DNA from: Bacteroidota bacterium
Lineage (GTDB): Bacteria > Bacteroidota > Bacteroidia > Cytophagales > Cyclobacteriaceae
Assembly: GCA_018267275.1 (NCBI GenBank)
Contig: JAFDYV010000003.1
Span: 62,001-126,000 of the forward strand
Length of the DNA stretch: 64,000 nt
Direction: 5' to 3'
Position numbers and translations under genes: made by a program. Below are positions 1 through 8,427 of this stretch, one piece after another. Every line of letters starts with the position of its first letter. Position 1 is the first letter of the stretch. The notes beneath the pieces are model-generated. The model was not told where the DNA came from, made no database searches, and saw only the letters and a list, made by a program, of their open reading frames with translations.

Positions 1-687
1 CGAACCAGAGAGTTTAGTGGTGCGAACAATGTCCTTCTCTCCATAATCTACCATTGCCTGTTTATACTCTTGCGAAATCGGGGCTTCGTTGCAAGCAATA
101 AAAATAGTGCCTACCGAAACACCGGCCGCACCCCAATCTAACGCTTGCTTCACATCTTTGCCAAAGGCTACGCCACCGGCCGAAATGATGGGTAGTCCAC
201 AATTGTCTTTCAGTTGCCTGATCAACTCTTGTGGAGAAATATTCCCCGCATGTCCGCCTGCGCGCGAGTTCACGGCAATCACCGCGTCTGCCCCCAGCGT
301 CTCTACTTTTTTTGCATAAGCTAAATCAACCACATCGCAAAACACTTTGATACCAAGCGGCTTACATTTTTCAATCACCTCTTGCGGGCTACCCAATGAA
401 GTAATGATGTAAGCGGGTTTAGTTTCTAACATGGTGGCTAGCTGCCCTTTGTACCTTGGGTTTGATTTGTTCACAATCAAGTTTACGCCAAAAGGTTTAT
501 CGCTTGCGGTTTTGATCTCTTCCATGGCCGCCCGCAGCTCGGCATCGGTGCGATAGTTGAGTGCAGGGAACGCAGCAGAAACGCCATTGGCCAAAGCTGC
601 TTTCACCATTTGAGTATTGCTGATTAAAAACATGGGTGCCACAATAATCGGATAGCGGATACCAAGGATTTGGTCAAGTGTTTGCAT
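1..687 (-). CDS. Nitronate monooxygenase-like flavin oxidoreductase (3'-partial)
   Basis: The first 229 codons run off the window start, so the C terminus is missing. The protein begins MQTLDQILGIRYPIIVAPMF, typical of the FMN-binding TIM-barrel family that holds nitronate monooxygenases and FabK-type enoyl-ACP reductases. Visible family marks are the glycine-rich VNSRAGGHAGN stretch near residues 140-149, where the histidine is the usual catalytic position, and the phosphate-binding ISAGGVAFG near 168-176. Members oxidise alkyl nitronates or reduce enoyl-ACP with FMN. I favour the nitronate monooxygenase side because of the RAGGHAGN context, but FabK-like activity is not excluded. It lies downstream of glnN on the same strand, but a terminator separates them, so it is probably transcribed separately. 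Confidence 0.85.
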   Translation of the reverse strand, partial: MQTLDQILGIRYPIIVAPMFLISNTQMVKAALANGVSAAFPALNYRTDAELRAAMEEIKTASDKPFGVNLIVNKSNPRYKGQLATMLETKPAYIITSLGSPQEVIEKCKPLGIKVFCDVVDLAYAKKVETLGADAVIAVNSRAGGHAGNISPQELIRQLKDNCGLPIISAGGVAFGKDVKQALDWGAAGVSVGTIFIACNEAPISQEYKQAMVDYGEKDIVRTTKLSGS

Positions 688-741
688 AGTCAAACAAATG
701 TAATAGCCCGCCCCAACCAAACCAAAGCCTTTTGTGATGGG

Positions 742-776
742 ATAAAAAAAGAAAACCACCTTTTGGCGGTGGTTCT
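742..776 (-). terminator. Rho-independent terminator of glnN
   Basis: Read on the minus strand, AACCACC and GGTGGTT (754-760 and 768-774) form a 7-bp stem with a 7-nt loop, followed by a run of T residues. It lies 25 nt after the glnN stop codon and before the next minus-strand gene. Confidence 0.85.
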
Positions 777-800
777 CTTTGTAACACGATGAGTAAAAAA

Positions 801-2963
801 CTAGCGCAAGAACAAAAGCTCGCGGTATTTCACCAGTGGCCAATCTTCATCATCCACCAACAATTCCAATTTGTCCACCGAATCGCGAATGGTCTCAAAG
901 TACTTTTCTTTGATGTCATCGCAATAAGCAATGGCTCGCTTGTGGGTGTCAGCTATCTTATTGATGCGCTTGCGCTCCTCCACCATGTCGCGTACACCAT
1001 TTTTAATAATTTCGATGTGACCTGAAATTTCCTTGATGGTTTGTACAACCGCCTTGTTATCGATGCCCAAACCCTTTAAGCCATTGGCATTGGCAATCAA
1101 TTTGTTTTGATAAGCGATGGCAGTGGGGATGATATGGTTCATGGCCAAATCGCCCATCACGCGCGCCTCTATCTGTACTTTCTTAATGTAACTCTCCAGC
1201 TTTATTTCATTGCGGGCTTCTACTTCTTTGTGACTCATCACACCATACTTCTCAAAAAGTTCAAGCGACTTTTTTGATACATAAGCATCGATGGCCAATG
1301 GCATGGTTTTGATGTTATTCAAACCTCGCTTGGCTGCCTCCTTTACCCACTCATCAGAATACCCATCGCCTTCAAAGCGAATTGCCTTCGATTCTTTGAT
1401 GTACTTGCGCAACACATTCACAATGGCCATGCGCTTCTCCTCACCTTTCTCAATTTCTTTGCTAACGGTTTCGTAAAATTTGGTCAACTGATCCGCAACA
1501 ATCAAGTTAAGTGCCGTCATAGGCGTGCCGCAATTATCACTTGAGCCCACTGCACGGAATTCAAATTTATTTCCGGTGAAGGCAAAAGGCGAAGTACGGT
1601 TACGGTCTGTAGCATCTAGTATGATTTCCGGAATCTGGTCGATGCCCAACTTCATGTACATGTTATCCCCCTTCTCAATCTTCACGTTGCCTTTCTTCTC
1701 TAACTCATCCAACACAGCTGTCATTTGTGAGCCAATGAACACCGACATGATAGCGGGCGGTGCTTCATTTGCTCCCAAGCGAAAGTCGTTGGCAGCTGTT
1801 GCAATACTTGCGCGTAACAAGTCAGCATGTTCGTGCACAGCTTTTATGGTGGTGATGAAGAATGTCAAAAACAACAAATTGTCTTTAGCCGAGCTAGTGG
1901 GGGCATACAAGTTCACACCGGTGTCGGTAATTAACGACCAGTTATTGTGCTTACCACTTCCGTTTACGCCCGCGAAAGGTTTTTCATGGAAAAGTATTTT
2001 TAACCCATGCTTCTCGCCCACGCGGCTCATCACATCCATCATCAGTTGGTTGTGGTCATTGGCCACGTTCACTTCTTCAAACAACGGAGCCACTTCAAAC
2101 TGGCTGGGAGCAACCTCGTTGTGGCGCGTACGAACAGGTATACCCAACTTCCAGGCTTCAATTTCAAACTCGCGCATGAAATCATAAACACGGCCGGGAA
2201 TGGTACCAAAATAATGATCTTCTAGTTGCTGGCCGCGTGCAGGTGCATGACCAAAAACGGTGCGACCACCCATTACCAAATCAGGGCGCGCATCGGCCAG
2301 CGCCTTGTCCACAGCAAAGTATTCCTGCTCGGGGCCAAGCGAGGCCACCACATGGTTGATATCCTTATCGAACAACTGGCACACCCTGGTGGCCGCGATA
2401 TCCACAGCCTTCAATGCCTTGAGTAGTGGAGATTTCGTATCGAGCGTTTCGCCTGTGTAGGAAACAAATATGGTAGGTATGCTCAATGTCTTGCCATACA
2501 AAAACATAGGCGAAGTGGGATCCCAAGCAGTGTAACCACGAGCCTCGAAAGTACTGCGGATACCTCCGCTAGGAAAAGACGATGCATCGGGCTCTTGTTG
2601 CACAAGCTCGCTGCCCTTAAACTTTTCAATCCCCGAGAGCGCATCAAAAAAAGAATCGTGCTTTTCAGCCGTTCCACCCGTCATGGGTTGGAACCAGTGG
2701 GTGAAATGTGTAGCGCCTTTTGCGATTGCCCAAGATTTAGCGGCTGATGCCACGGCATCTGCTGTAGCTTCGTCAATTTTTTCGTGGTTTTTGATGGCGT
2801 TGCTTACTTTCTTGAATACGGCAGGTGCCAAAGTGGCGCGCATCTGCTCCATTCCAAACACGTTCTCTCCAAAAAACTTAGAGATGTTTGGACTAGTGGG
2901 TTCTGCATGGACTTTGGTTCGGTCGTGTAAGCGTTTGAGGGCTTCAAAACGTAAATGTGACAT
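801..2963 (-). CDS. glnN: Glutamine synthetase type III
   Basis: This 720-residue protein has the size and motifs of GSIII, the dodecameric glutamine synthetase common in Bacteroidota, which makes glutamine from glutamate, ammonia and ATP. Family marks are SFPSGGIRSTFEARGYTAWD (129-148), the metal-binding LGPEQEYF (209-216), EVAPSQFEVAPLFEEVN (283-299), the nucleotide-site NGSGKHNNWSL (334-344) and RNRTSPFAFTGNKFEFR (454-470). The start MSHLRFEALK gives full family length. The gene is monocistronic, with a strong terminator after it. Upstream lie a -7 promoter element and two further direct repeats that may be regulatory sites. No other nitrogen gene is adjacent. Confidence 0.97.
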   Translation of the reverse strand: MSHLRFEALKRLHDRTKVHAEPTSPNISKFFGENVFGMEQMRATLAPAVFKKVSNAIKNHEKIDEATADAVASAAKSWAIAKGATHFTHWFQPMTGGTAEKHDSFFDALSGIEKFKGSELVQQEPDASSFPSGGIRSTFEARGYTAWDPTSPMFLYGKTLSIPTIFVSYTGETLDTKSPLLKALKAVDIAATRVCQLFDKDINHVVASLGPEQEYFAVDKALADARPDLVMGGRTVFGHAPARGQQLEDHYFGTIPGRVYDFMREFEIEAWKLGIPVRTRHNEVAPSQFEVAPLFEEVNVANDHNQLMMDVMSRVGEKHGLKILFHEKPFAGVNGSGKHNNWSLITDTGVNLYAPTSSAKDNLLFLTFFITTIKAVHEHADLLRASIATAANDFRLGANEAPPAIMSVFIGSQMTAVLDELEKKGNVKIEKGDNMYMKLGIDQIPEIILDATDRNRTSPFAFTGNKFEFRAVGSSDNCGTPMTALNLIVADQLTKFYETVSKEIEKGEEKRMAIVNVLRKYIKESKAIRFEGDGYSDEWVKEAAKRGLNNIKTMPLAIDAYVSKKSLELFEKYGVMSHKEVEARNEIKLESYIKKVQIEARVMGDLAMNHIIPTAIAYQNKLIANANGLKGLGIDNKAVVQTIKEISGHIEIIKNGVRDMVEERKRINKIADTHKRAIAYCDDIKEKYFETIRDSVDKLELLVDDEDWPLVKYRELLFLR

Positions 2964-2993
2964 AAGGTAGTGGTTATTTTATTGCAATGAAAG

Positions 2994-3094
2994 CTCAAAA
3001 ATAATCCATTTCACTTAACATAGGGTTAAAAATAATCCTCATTTCGTAAAAAAATATCTGAAAACGTTTTAGTTGGGTTAAAAATAAATCCACA
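2994..3094 (-). promoter_or_regulatory. glnN promoter with three related direct repeats
   Basis: On the minus strand the motif GGATTATTTTTAACCC occurs at about 3023-3038 and, with one inserted T, at 3075-3091. A third degenerate copy, GGATTATTTTTGAGC, occurs at 2994-3008. The third copy contains TATTTTTG (2996-3003), an exact match to the Bacteroidota -7 element TAnnTTTG, 32 nt before the glnN start. The two upstream copies could be regulator binding sites or alternative promoters. The repeats are seen directly; the role is inferred. Confidence 0.55.
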
Positions 3095-3160
3095 AAGGGG
3101 TAAAATAAGAAAAAATGATGGTGAAGGTGTTTGCCCGTTTTGGCTTTATTTGCACCCGAA

Positions 3161-3781
3161 ATGACCCCACGCAACACATTCACAATTAAAAAATACGCCC
3201 TTTTCGCCATCTGCATTGCTGGTCTGATGGTGTTGGTCAAATTCCTACCCCAGCTTGATTTCATTGCTGCGCTGCAACAGGCGGGCAATCCAACCATCAC
3301 CGCCACACTTCAATTTATTTCTGATTCCATCACCTTTGTGAGTTTTGGAGTACCTTTGGCGATGTTGATATGGGATGAAAGAGGTACAAGCAAAAGAAAA
3401 TCGAGGCTTTCGTTTTTGTACGTAGGCTTATCGATTGGGGTGGCCGGTTTGGTTTCTTATTTGATAAAAAAAACCACTTCTATTCCGCGCCCTTATGAAA
3501 TTGACGCCCGCATCACGCAGTGGAGTGTCGGAGGCGGCTACTCTTTCCCGTCAGGGCACACCACGGAAGCATTTGCCTCGGCCATTGCCATCATTTTTTT
3601 ATATCGCGATCAGCGATTGGGAATACCGATGTTGCTATGGGCGACTACCGTTGCGTTTTCCAGAATCTACCTGGGTGTGCATTACCCTTTTGATATTTTG
3701 GGCGGAATACTGATCGCGCTGACGGTCACCTTTTTCATGCGCTCACTTTTTCAACAAAAAACTGAAATATTCAATCGCTGA
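3161..3781 (+). CDS. PAP2-family phosphatase, membrane-bound
   Basis: This is a phosphatidic acid phosphatase type 2 protein of about 206 residues. The three phosphatase signatures occur in order: KKTTSIPRP (KxxxxxxRP), SFPSGHTTEAFA (PSGH) and SRIYLGVHYPFD (SRxxxxxHxxxD). Several hydrophobic helices, including one near the N terminus (YALFAICIAGLMVLV), predict an integral membrane protein with the active site facing the periplasm. Substrates in the family include phosphatidate, phosphatidylglycerophosphate and undecaprenyl pyrophosphate; which applies here cannot be told. I chose the ATG at 3161 over an upstream TTG at 3131 because a -7-like TTTATTTG lies at 3145-3152, inside the longer reading frame. 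Confidence 0.88.
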   Translation: MTPRNTFTIKKYALFAICIAGLMVLVKFLPQLDFIAALQQAGNPTITATLQFISDSITFVSFGVPLAMLIWDERGTSKRKSRLSFLYVGLSIGVAGLVSYLIKKTTSIPRPYEIDARITQWSVGGGYSFPSGHTTEAFASAIAIIFLYRDQRLGIPMLLWATTVAFSRIYLGVHYPFDILGGILIALTVTFFMRSLFQQKTEIFNR

Positions 3782-3959
3782 CGCGCGAGGAGACTTCAGG
3801 GCAACGTTGGTCGTAATCTGCGCGCAAGGATCCCATGACAAAAAGAAGCCTGTAGTTTCTCGTAAAAGCCTGGTAATGTTGTTTGTATTTTTAAAGATAT
3901 CGCTAATTAGATTTAAACTAAAAGTAGCGGTTGATCGTCTAAGGCAGAAAAGCAAGGTT

Positions 3960-4085
3960 ATGATCAATCAATCGTTTATCAATCCTGCAAACGGCCAGCA
4001 AACGGTTTATCAAAAAAACTTTCTGGTGGCGCTTACTAATTGGAAATTGGTGTTGGCGGAAGAGAAAAAGAAAAGGCGCAAATAG
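3960..4085 (+). CDS. Small protein of 41 residues, unknown function
   Basis: An ATG-initiated ORF of 41 codons encodes MINQSFINPANGQQTVYQKN and ends in a very basic tail, EEKKKRRK. The frame is open upstream to 3807, but no convincing start is seen there. Its stop codon lies inside the loop of a good intrinsic terminator (4066-4107), which supports a real short transcript. The product is hydrophilic apart from a short FLVALTNWKLVLA stretch. I do not recognise a family. It could also be a small RNA with a chance ORF. Confidence 0.4.
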   Translation: MINQSFINPANGQQTVYQKNFLVALTNWKLVLAEEKKKRRK

Positions 4086-4107
4086 TTACTTGCGCTTTTC
4101 TTTAATT
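4066..4107. terminator. Bidirectional terminator
   Basis: GCGCAA (4076-4081) pairs with TTGCGC (4090-4095), extended by an A-rich arm on the left and a T-rich arm on the right, so a U-tract follows the stem on either strand. It lies between the convergent small ORF and the GIN-domain gene and can serve both. Confidence 0.75.
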
Positions 4108-4122
4108 TCTTTTCGGCTGTTG

Positions 4123-4812
4123 TCAGTTGGATTTCTTTACAGAGCCTCCACTACTTGAGCCTGTGTTGGTGCGCGATGGGTTACCGCGGTAGCGCACATC
4201 GCCTGCACTGCTGGCATGTGCTTCAATTTCTTTTAACACGGTAACTTTTACTGAACCAGCGCTGCTCGCCTGTGCATTTACTTTTTCACTCTCAAGAGAA
4301 TAAGCATCTACATCACCTGCGCTGCTCGCTTCAACTTCTAACGATTTTGCTTTGCCCTCCAACTCAATCCGCCCGGCACTTGAAGCATCTGCCGTAACCT
4401 GACTCGCATCGATGCTGATTTCAACAGAACCGGCACTGCTTGCCGAAATACTCAGGCTTTCAGATTTGACGATGCCCTCTGCAAACACATTGCCGGCTGA
4501 ACTCGCTGAAATTTTTTCTAGTGTAACATAGGTAACATACACTTTTACGTTGACCCGTTTCCAACTGCCGCTCGCCAAATGAACGCGTAAGCTCGAGCCA
4601 CTCACATCTGTGAGTACATCATCCAAGGTCAATTTGCTGTCGGGCCCAATCTCCACGCGCGCCTCTTCTTTGTCGCCTTTCTTAAGATAAACATCTATTC
4701 CTTGCGATACCTTAATCCCTTTGAAGGACTCCAACTTTCGGGTTTCGCGCTGTTGACCAAACACGCCTACCATTATAGCCAACATGCCAACTAACAACAT
4801 CCATTTCTTCAT
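4123..4812 (-). CDS. Secreted GIN-domain (DUF2807) head protein
   Basis: The 229-residue protein has a signal peptide (MKKWMLLVGMLAIMVGVFG) followed by a DUF2807 domain, described in Pfam as a putative autotransporter adhesin head. The body is a regular array of the pentapeptide ASSAG. Six copies occur about every 15-22 residues (for example SASSAGNV, SASSAGSV, ADASSAGR, VEASSAGD, AQASSAGS, AHASSAGD), and a degenerate SSSGGSV ends the array. This spacing fits stacked rungs of a right-handed beta-helix. It is probably exported to the cell surface or periplasm. There is no T9SS sorting domain. The C terminus is short and basic (VKKSN). It is monocistronic and shares the bidirectional terminator with the convergent small ORF. 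Confidence 0.85.
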   Translation of the reverse strand: MKKWMLLVGMLAIMVGVFGQQRETRKLESFKGIKVSQGIDVYLKKGDKEEARVEIGPDSKLTLDDVLTDVSGSSLRVHLASGSWKRVNVKVYVTYVTLEKISASSAGNVFAEGIVKSESLSISASSAGSVEISIDASQVTADASSAGRIELEGKAKSLEVEASSAGDVDAYSLESEKVNAQASSAGSVKVTVLKEIEAHASSAGDVRYRGNPSRTNTGSSSGGSVKKSN

Positions 4813-4914
4813 ATCGAACTAATTTATTCCAATGACATGGCTTTCAACAAAGGGTTGCATCGGCAAAGCTACCACTTGTCATTTTTTTTGTGCCTATGTA
4901 AGGATTGTCCAAAA

Positions 4915-4950
4915 TTTGTCTAAATTCGCTTTTTCTAGGATTTATTTTTG
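4915..4950 (+). promoter_or_regulatory. Promoter of the TerB-like gene
   Basis: TATTTTTG at 4943-4950 matches the Bacteroidota -7 consensus TAnnTTTG, with TTTG at 4915-4918 as a loosely spaced -33 box (24 nt). The start codon is 17 nt downstream of the -7 box. This places the start at 4968 and rules out the longer open frame that begins at 4905. Confidence 0.6.
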
Positions 4951-4967
4951 CACAAATATTAACCATT

Positions 4968-5360
4968 ATGGTAAAAGACCAACTAAACGTATTGATAAAT
5001 TTGGCTGCCAGCGACAGCACAGTAGCTGAAAAAGAAGCCAAGGTGATACACGTGATCGCAAAAGCCAATGGAATACCCAAAGAAGAAGTAGATGAGATGT
5101 TGAAAAAACCGAAACCCATTGGAAACCTAGATACGTTAACCGAAGACCAAAAGTTTGAAAACCTATATCATTTAATTCAGCTCATGAAGAGCGATGGGCA
5201 AGTGTTTAGAAGTGAAATCCATTTTTGCGAGCAGGTGGCTGAAAAGCTTGGCTACAAAAAAGGTGTGGTAGCAGAACTATCTTCACGCATCTACAGTGAT
5301 CCCTCCATTACTGCCGACCGCAAGCTTTTGATGGACAAAGCACATAAATTTTTGAAATAA
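4968..5360 (+). CDS. TerB-like protein, copy 1
   Basis: This 130-residue helical protein resembles the TerB/tellurite-resistance-like fold: a short bundle beginning LNVLINLAASDSTVAEKEAKVIHVIAKANG and containing NLYHLIQLMKSDGQVFRSEIHFCEQVAEKLGY. Acidic residues sit in the turns (D-S-T near 17 and D-G-Q near 77), as in TerB metal-binding loops. A paralogue lies at 39139-39534, sharing the frame LxNLAxxDxxxAEKE...IxKANG...LTxxQKFxxxxxLxQLMK...EIxFCxxxAxxLGY. No other ter genes are present, so a role in tellurite resistance cannot be claimed. The ATG follows directly on a good promoter. The function is unknown; a cytoplasmic stress or envelope-linked role would be speculation. Confidence 0.75.
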   Translation: MVKDQLNVLINLAASDSTVAEKEAKVIHVIAKANGIPKEEVDEMLKKPKPIGNLDTLTEDQKFENLYHLIQLMKSDGQVFRSEIHFCEQVAEKLGYKKGVVAELSSRIYSDPSITADRKLLMDKAHKFLK

Positions 5361-5378
5361 CCTAACCTAGTATAATGC

Positions 5379-5409
5379 AAAAAACCCCTGCCGGTGGCAG
5401 GGGTTTTTT
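5379..5409. terminator. Strong bidirectional terminator
   Basis: AAAACCCCTGCC (5381-5392) and GGCAGGGGTTTT (5396-5407) form a perfect 12-bp stem with a 3-nt GGT loop. It lies between two convergent genes and has a U-tract in both directions. Confidence 0.92.
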
Positions 5410-5428
5410 GTTGCGTGTGTTCTTGTTG

Positions 5429-7567
5429 CTATTTGATTATCACCAGCCGTTTCGTCTCTTTGCCTTTGCTAGTCTCTAATGTATAAATGTAAATACCCGA
5501 GGGCAAGTTGTTGGCGTCATAGCCAACCTCATACGGCCCAGCTTCTTGGTAGGCATCCACGGGTGTTGCTATCACAGAGCCGGTGGTGCTTATTAAATTG
5601 AGCCGCACTTGCGTGGGTTCGCCAACATAATAACGGAAAGAAACACTTCCATTAGTAGGATTTGGAAAAGCAGTGGTTTCTTTTTCATCAACCTGAAAAG
5701 CTTTCTCTTCCGGCTCTGGTTCAGAAGCTACTCTAGCAAACTGCGTTGCCTTGGAAACATAGGTTGAAGACACGCAAATGCCAGAAGGATCACCTTGTGA
5801 GATGACTGTTGGATTTCCGTTGGGTGTGCCAGCTTTCATAGAAGCTTGATTTGTAAGTGATGCACCAGGAGTAAGGGTTACCGAGTTACCTGCAATCACA
5901 GAAATCCCGCTGGAACTAAAAGAAGCACCGTTATTGATAGTAGCCGTATTCCATGCACGTACATTGTTGGCAATTCCAGAGTTAATAACAATATCTTCTG
6001 GTACGTACTGCAGTGATGTTGGAATTGATATAAACGAACTAGGCTTGGTCGTTAGCTTTGTTACAAAAACCCCTTGATGACCTTTGCCGTCATTTAATAC
6101 TGCCGTCACTTTTAAATAAATCCACTTAGGGATGGTTGAAAGGGGTTGGTTGTAAAAATTTGGCTGATAAGATTCGATTTGCATGTATAGGTCGGACACG
6201 TTATTTATAGGAACATACTTGGTTCTAAATGTCCTAAGTGCTCCACGTCTCTCTTCCTCTATGATGGTATTCTGAGCTGAGAAACCAAAATTTGGCATGA
6301 TGAAGCCATAATCAAGGATCTCATATACCAGTGCTGCTTTGATGTCACTTAAACCAGCATCATACCCTGAGTTTGGATTAATGACGTAAGCTGGTGGCTG
6401 CGTTACATAATAACCATTATAAGTGACAGTCCTGAAACCATAGTTAATGTCCCATTGACCAGCTGCCACCTCAGGCGTTTCTAATACATTAAACACACCC
6501 AAAGTATTATTGTACTTGATAAGGGTGCTTGGAACTAGAGAAAGATTTGCTGAGCCGGGATTGGCAAATATTACAGACTTATATGGCGCAGTTGTTGTTA
6601 TCGTTCCAGTTGATGTTAAATTGATATCTGACGCTGTGGATGTATCTGACCCTCCCCCGAACAGCCCACTCAAAAAATCAACTATCCCCACTATGGCACT
6701 TATTCCTGGCACAATCGTACCTAACTTTTCCAAATCGGATTTTGTGCCGGCTGAAGCATTAGGAAATGAGTTTTTTATGTTATTGATTGCATCGCTAGCT
6801 GTAGAGAAAAAAGAATTGCCGGCATCAACAATTGCCTGCCCTGTTTTAGCCAGGCTTTGTTTTTCGTTCGAACCATTGCCGGTAGCATCCAGACCTGATT
6901 TGGGAGTGCCGTAAGTGTTAAAAGCTAAATTTGCTGTTGAAATTAAACTTGCCTCAAATATGAGCTGTGATAAGCTATTGCAGGTGCATGGGTCATAAGC
7001 AATAGAAAAATCTGCTGATAGCCAGTAAGGGGTATCATTTGAGTAACGATTAGGTATATTTATTTCAGGAACTTGATTGTCAAAATTATCCAAAGCACTT
7101 CTACCAGCGTTTGTCGAGTGATTTTCTAAAATGGCGGTTTTTATTGAGCCATTCGCGAACTTTAGGTTTATCACCGCGTCAGTGTACCCATTATATTGTC
7201 TCGTTACCAAAACAAAAACCCTCAAGATTCCAGAGAATTTATTGTACAAAATGAAATATGGATTATTAATAGGTACCGGATTACCAAAGTCACGCTGAAT
7301 TAACACCCACCCATCGTTTGGTTCATAGTCCTTTGGAAATTGTGTCACAAATCTATTGATGTTAGGATTATTTGTGATAGAATCATACCACGGGGATATT
7401 TTAGTAATAATGTTCGGTTGATTATTTACATCTAAGGTATTGAACGAATAAACTACTTTTCCTCTCCAATCCCAGCTAGGGTTGTATGCCCTAGATGGGC
7501 ACTGTCCCGTTGCAATTTTTGCAGATGCGGTAAGAATAATCGTTACTAGTAAGCAAATATTTTTCAT
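5429..7567 (-). CDS. Large secreted protein with T9SS type A sorting domain
   Basis: The 712-residue protein starts with a signal peptide ending near ATGQ and ends in a T9SS type A sorting domain of about 80 residues. Marks of that domain are FPNPTNGSVSFRY, the central LPSGIYIYTLE and the terminal basic KGKETKRLVIIK. Such domains take proteins through the type IX secretion channel to the surface. The middle is low in recognisable domains. It has a short Gly/Ser-rich hydrophobic stretch (IVGIVDFLSGLFGGGSDT) and a late beta-rich repeat with NxxSFSSSGISVIAGNSVTL, like the plug before many sorting domains. It is the last gene of a four-gene minus-strand operon (9535 down to 5429), with only 6 nt to the upstream lipoprotein gene. 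The passenger function is not recognised. Confidence 0.88.
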   Translation of the reverse strand: MKNICLLVTIILTASAKIATGQCPSRAYNPSWDWRGKVVYSFNTLDVNNQPNIITKISPWYDSITNNPNINRFVTQFPKDYEPNDGWVLIQRDFGNPVPINNPYFILYNKFSGILRVFVLVTRQYNGYTDAVINLKFANGSIKTAILENHSTNAGRSALDNFDNQVPEINIPNRYSNDTPYWLSADFSIAYDPCTCNSLSQLIFEASLISTANLAFNTYGTPKSGLDATGNGSNEKQSLAKTGQAIVDAGNSFFSTASDAINNIKNSFPNASAGTKSDLEKLGTIVPGISAIVGIVDFLSGLFGGGSDTSTASDINLTSTGTITTTAPYKSVIFANPGSANLSLVPSTLIKYNNTLGVFNVLETPEVAAGQWDINYGFRTVTYNGYYVTQPPAYVINPNSGYDAGLSDIKAALVYEILDYGFIMPNFGFSAQNTIIEEERRGALRTFRTKYVPINNVSDLYMQIESYQPNFYNQPLSTIPKWIYLKVTAVLNDGKGHQGVFVTKLTTKPSSFISIPTSLQYVPEDIVINSGIANNVRAWNTATINNGASFSSSGISVIAGNSVTLTPGASLTNQASMKAGTPNGNPTVISQGDPSGICVSSTYVSKATQFARVASEPEPEEKAFQVDEKETTAFPNPTNGSVSFRYYVGEPTQVRLNLISTTGSVIATPVDAYQEAGPYEVGYDANNLPSGIYIYTLETSKGKETKRLVIIK

Positions 7568-7573
7568 AGCTCT

Positions 7574-8422
7574 TTATTTTTTTCGAATGCCTAGGAACTG
7601 CTTGCGAGTGGGGAAAAACTTCTTTTTTGAAATATCATACTCCAAAAATGTTATCTCAATTTTATTGTTGCCACTGTACACCCTGCCTAAAGCGGTAAAA
7701 ACTTCCCCGCATGGAAAGACTTCACCATTTGGTGACGAAGTATATTTATGCTCAATAAGAAAGTTCCTAAAAGTTGTTTGAGTTATTTCTGGCGAGTATT
7801 CACTTGGGGAAACCTTATTCCTTCCGCAACCTTTTGGCAGGTTAAAAACACGTAAGCCATAGTTACCAGGTGGATCTAGTGGATCAGGACTTGGACTTTG
7901 ACCAAAGTTTGTTATGATGATATCAAACTGGTCTTTTGGGCTCGTGGTAAGGTGTCCTGTGAAGGTTCCTTCAAAAGCGTATTTGAAATTGCTTTTTTCG
8001 AGTAGATACAATCTCTTTGTTACAGAGTCAATCCCATCATCGCTCGGAAAACATGACTTATTCGGAGCTTTGTTTACTGTAAGTTTTGTCTCTATTGATC
8101 CATAAGGTTGTGTAAAGTCCAGAAAAAATGTTTGTTCTGTGAATGTCTTTATGTTCTCGCCCACTAACCAATTGTATTTGGCATCAGATTCAGAGGCAGT
8201 GAATATTAACCGCTTATAATAAGCACCCTGAAAAGCCTCCATCAATACTGTGTCAATCGTAAACAGACTGTCAATCCCGGAAAATTTATCCTGAAACTTA
8301 AAATCAGCGTATACTGGCTTCAACCCTTTACAAGGATCCGGCTCATCCCCACACCCCTCCAGCGAGAACATAAAAGCCCCCACCAAAGCCAACAGAACTA
8401 TAGATGAAGCTATTCTTCTCAT
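7574..8422 (-). CDS. Outer-envelope lipoprotein, unknown function
   Basis: The 282-residue product has a lipoprotein signal peptide, with lipobox LEGC at about residues 21-24 followed by GDEPDPC. The acidic residues just after the cysteine resemble the lipoprotein export signals that carry Bacteroidota lipoproteins to the cell surface. The rest is beta-rich without a recognised domain. It is the third of four co-directional genes, with 5 nt to the gene upstream and 6 nt to the T9SS cargo downstream, so the two are probably made together and may act together at the surface. That partnership is inferred from context only. Confidence 0.78.
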   Translation of the reverse strand: MRRIASSIVLLALVGAFMFSLEGCGDEPDPCKGLKPVYADFKFQDKFSGIDSLFTIDTVLMEAFQGAYYKRLIFTASESDAKYNWLVGENIKTFTEQTFFLDFTQPYGSIETKLTVNKAPNKSCFPSDDGIDSVTKRLYLLEKSNFKYAFEGTFTGHLTTSPKDQFDIIITNFGQSPSPDPLDPPGNYGLRVFNLPKGCGRNKVSPSEYSPEITQTTFRNFLIEHKYTSSPNGEVFPCGEVFTALGRVYSGNNKIEITFLEYDISKKKFFPTRKQFLGIRKK

Positions 8423-8427
8423 TGCTT

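Noticed and set aside
1525..2187. 220-codon plus-strand ORF opposite glnN
   Set aside because: It is a shadow of a strongly conserved gene on the other strand, with no recognisable motif.
3131..3160. TTG start for the PAP2 gene
   Set aside because: A -7-like box overlaps the extension; the ATG at 3161 is sufficient.
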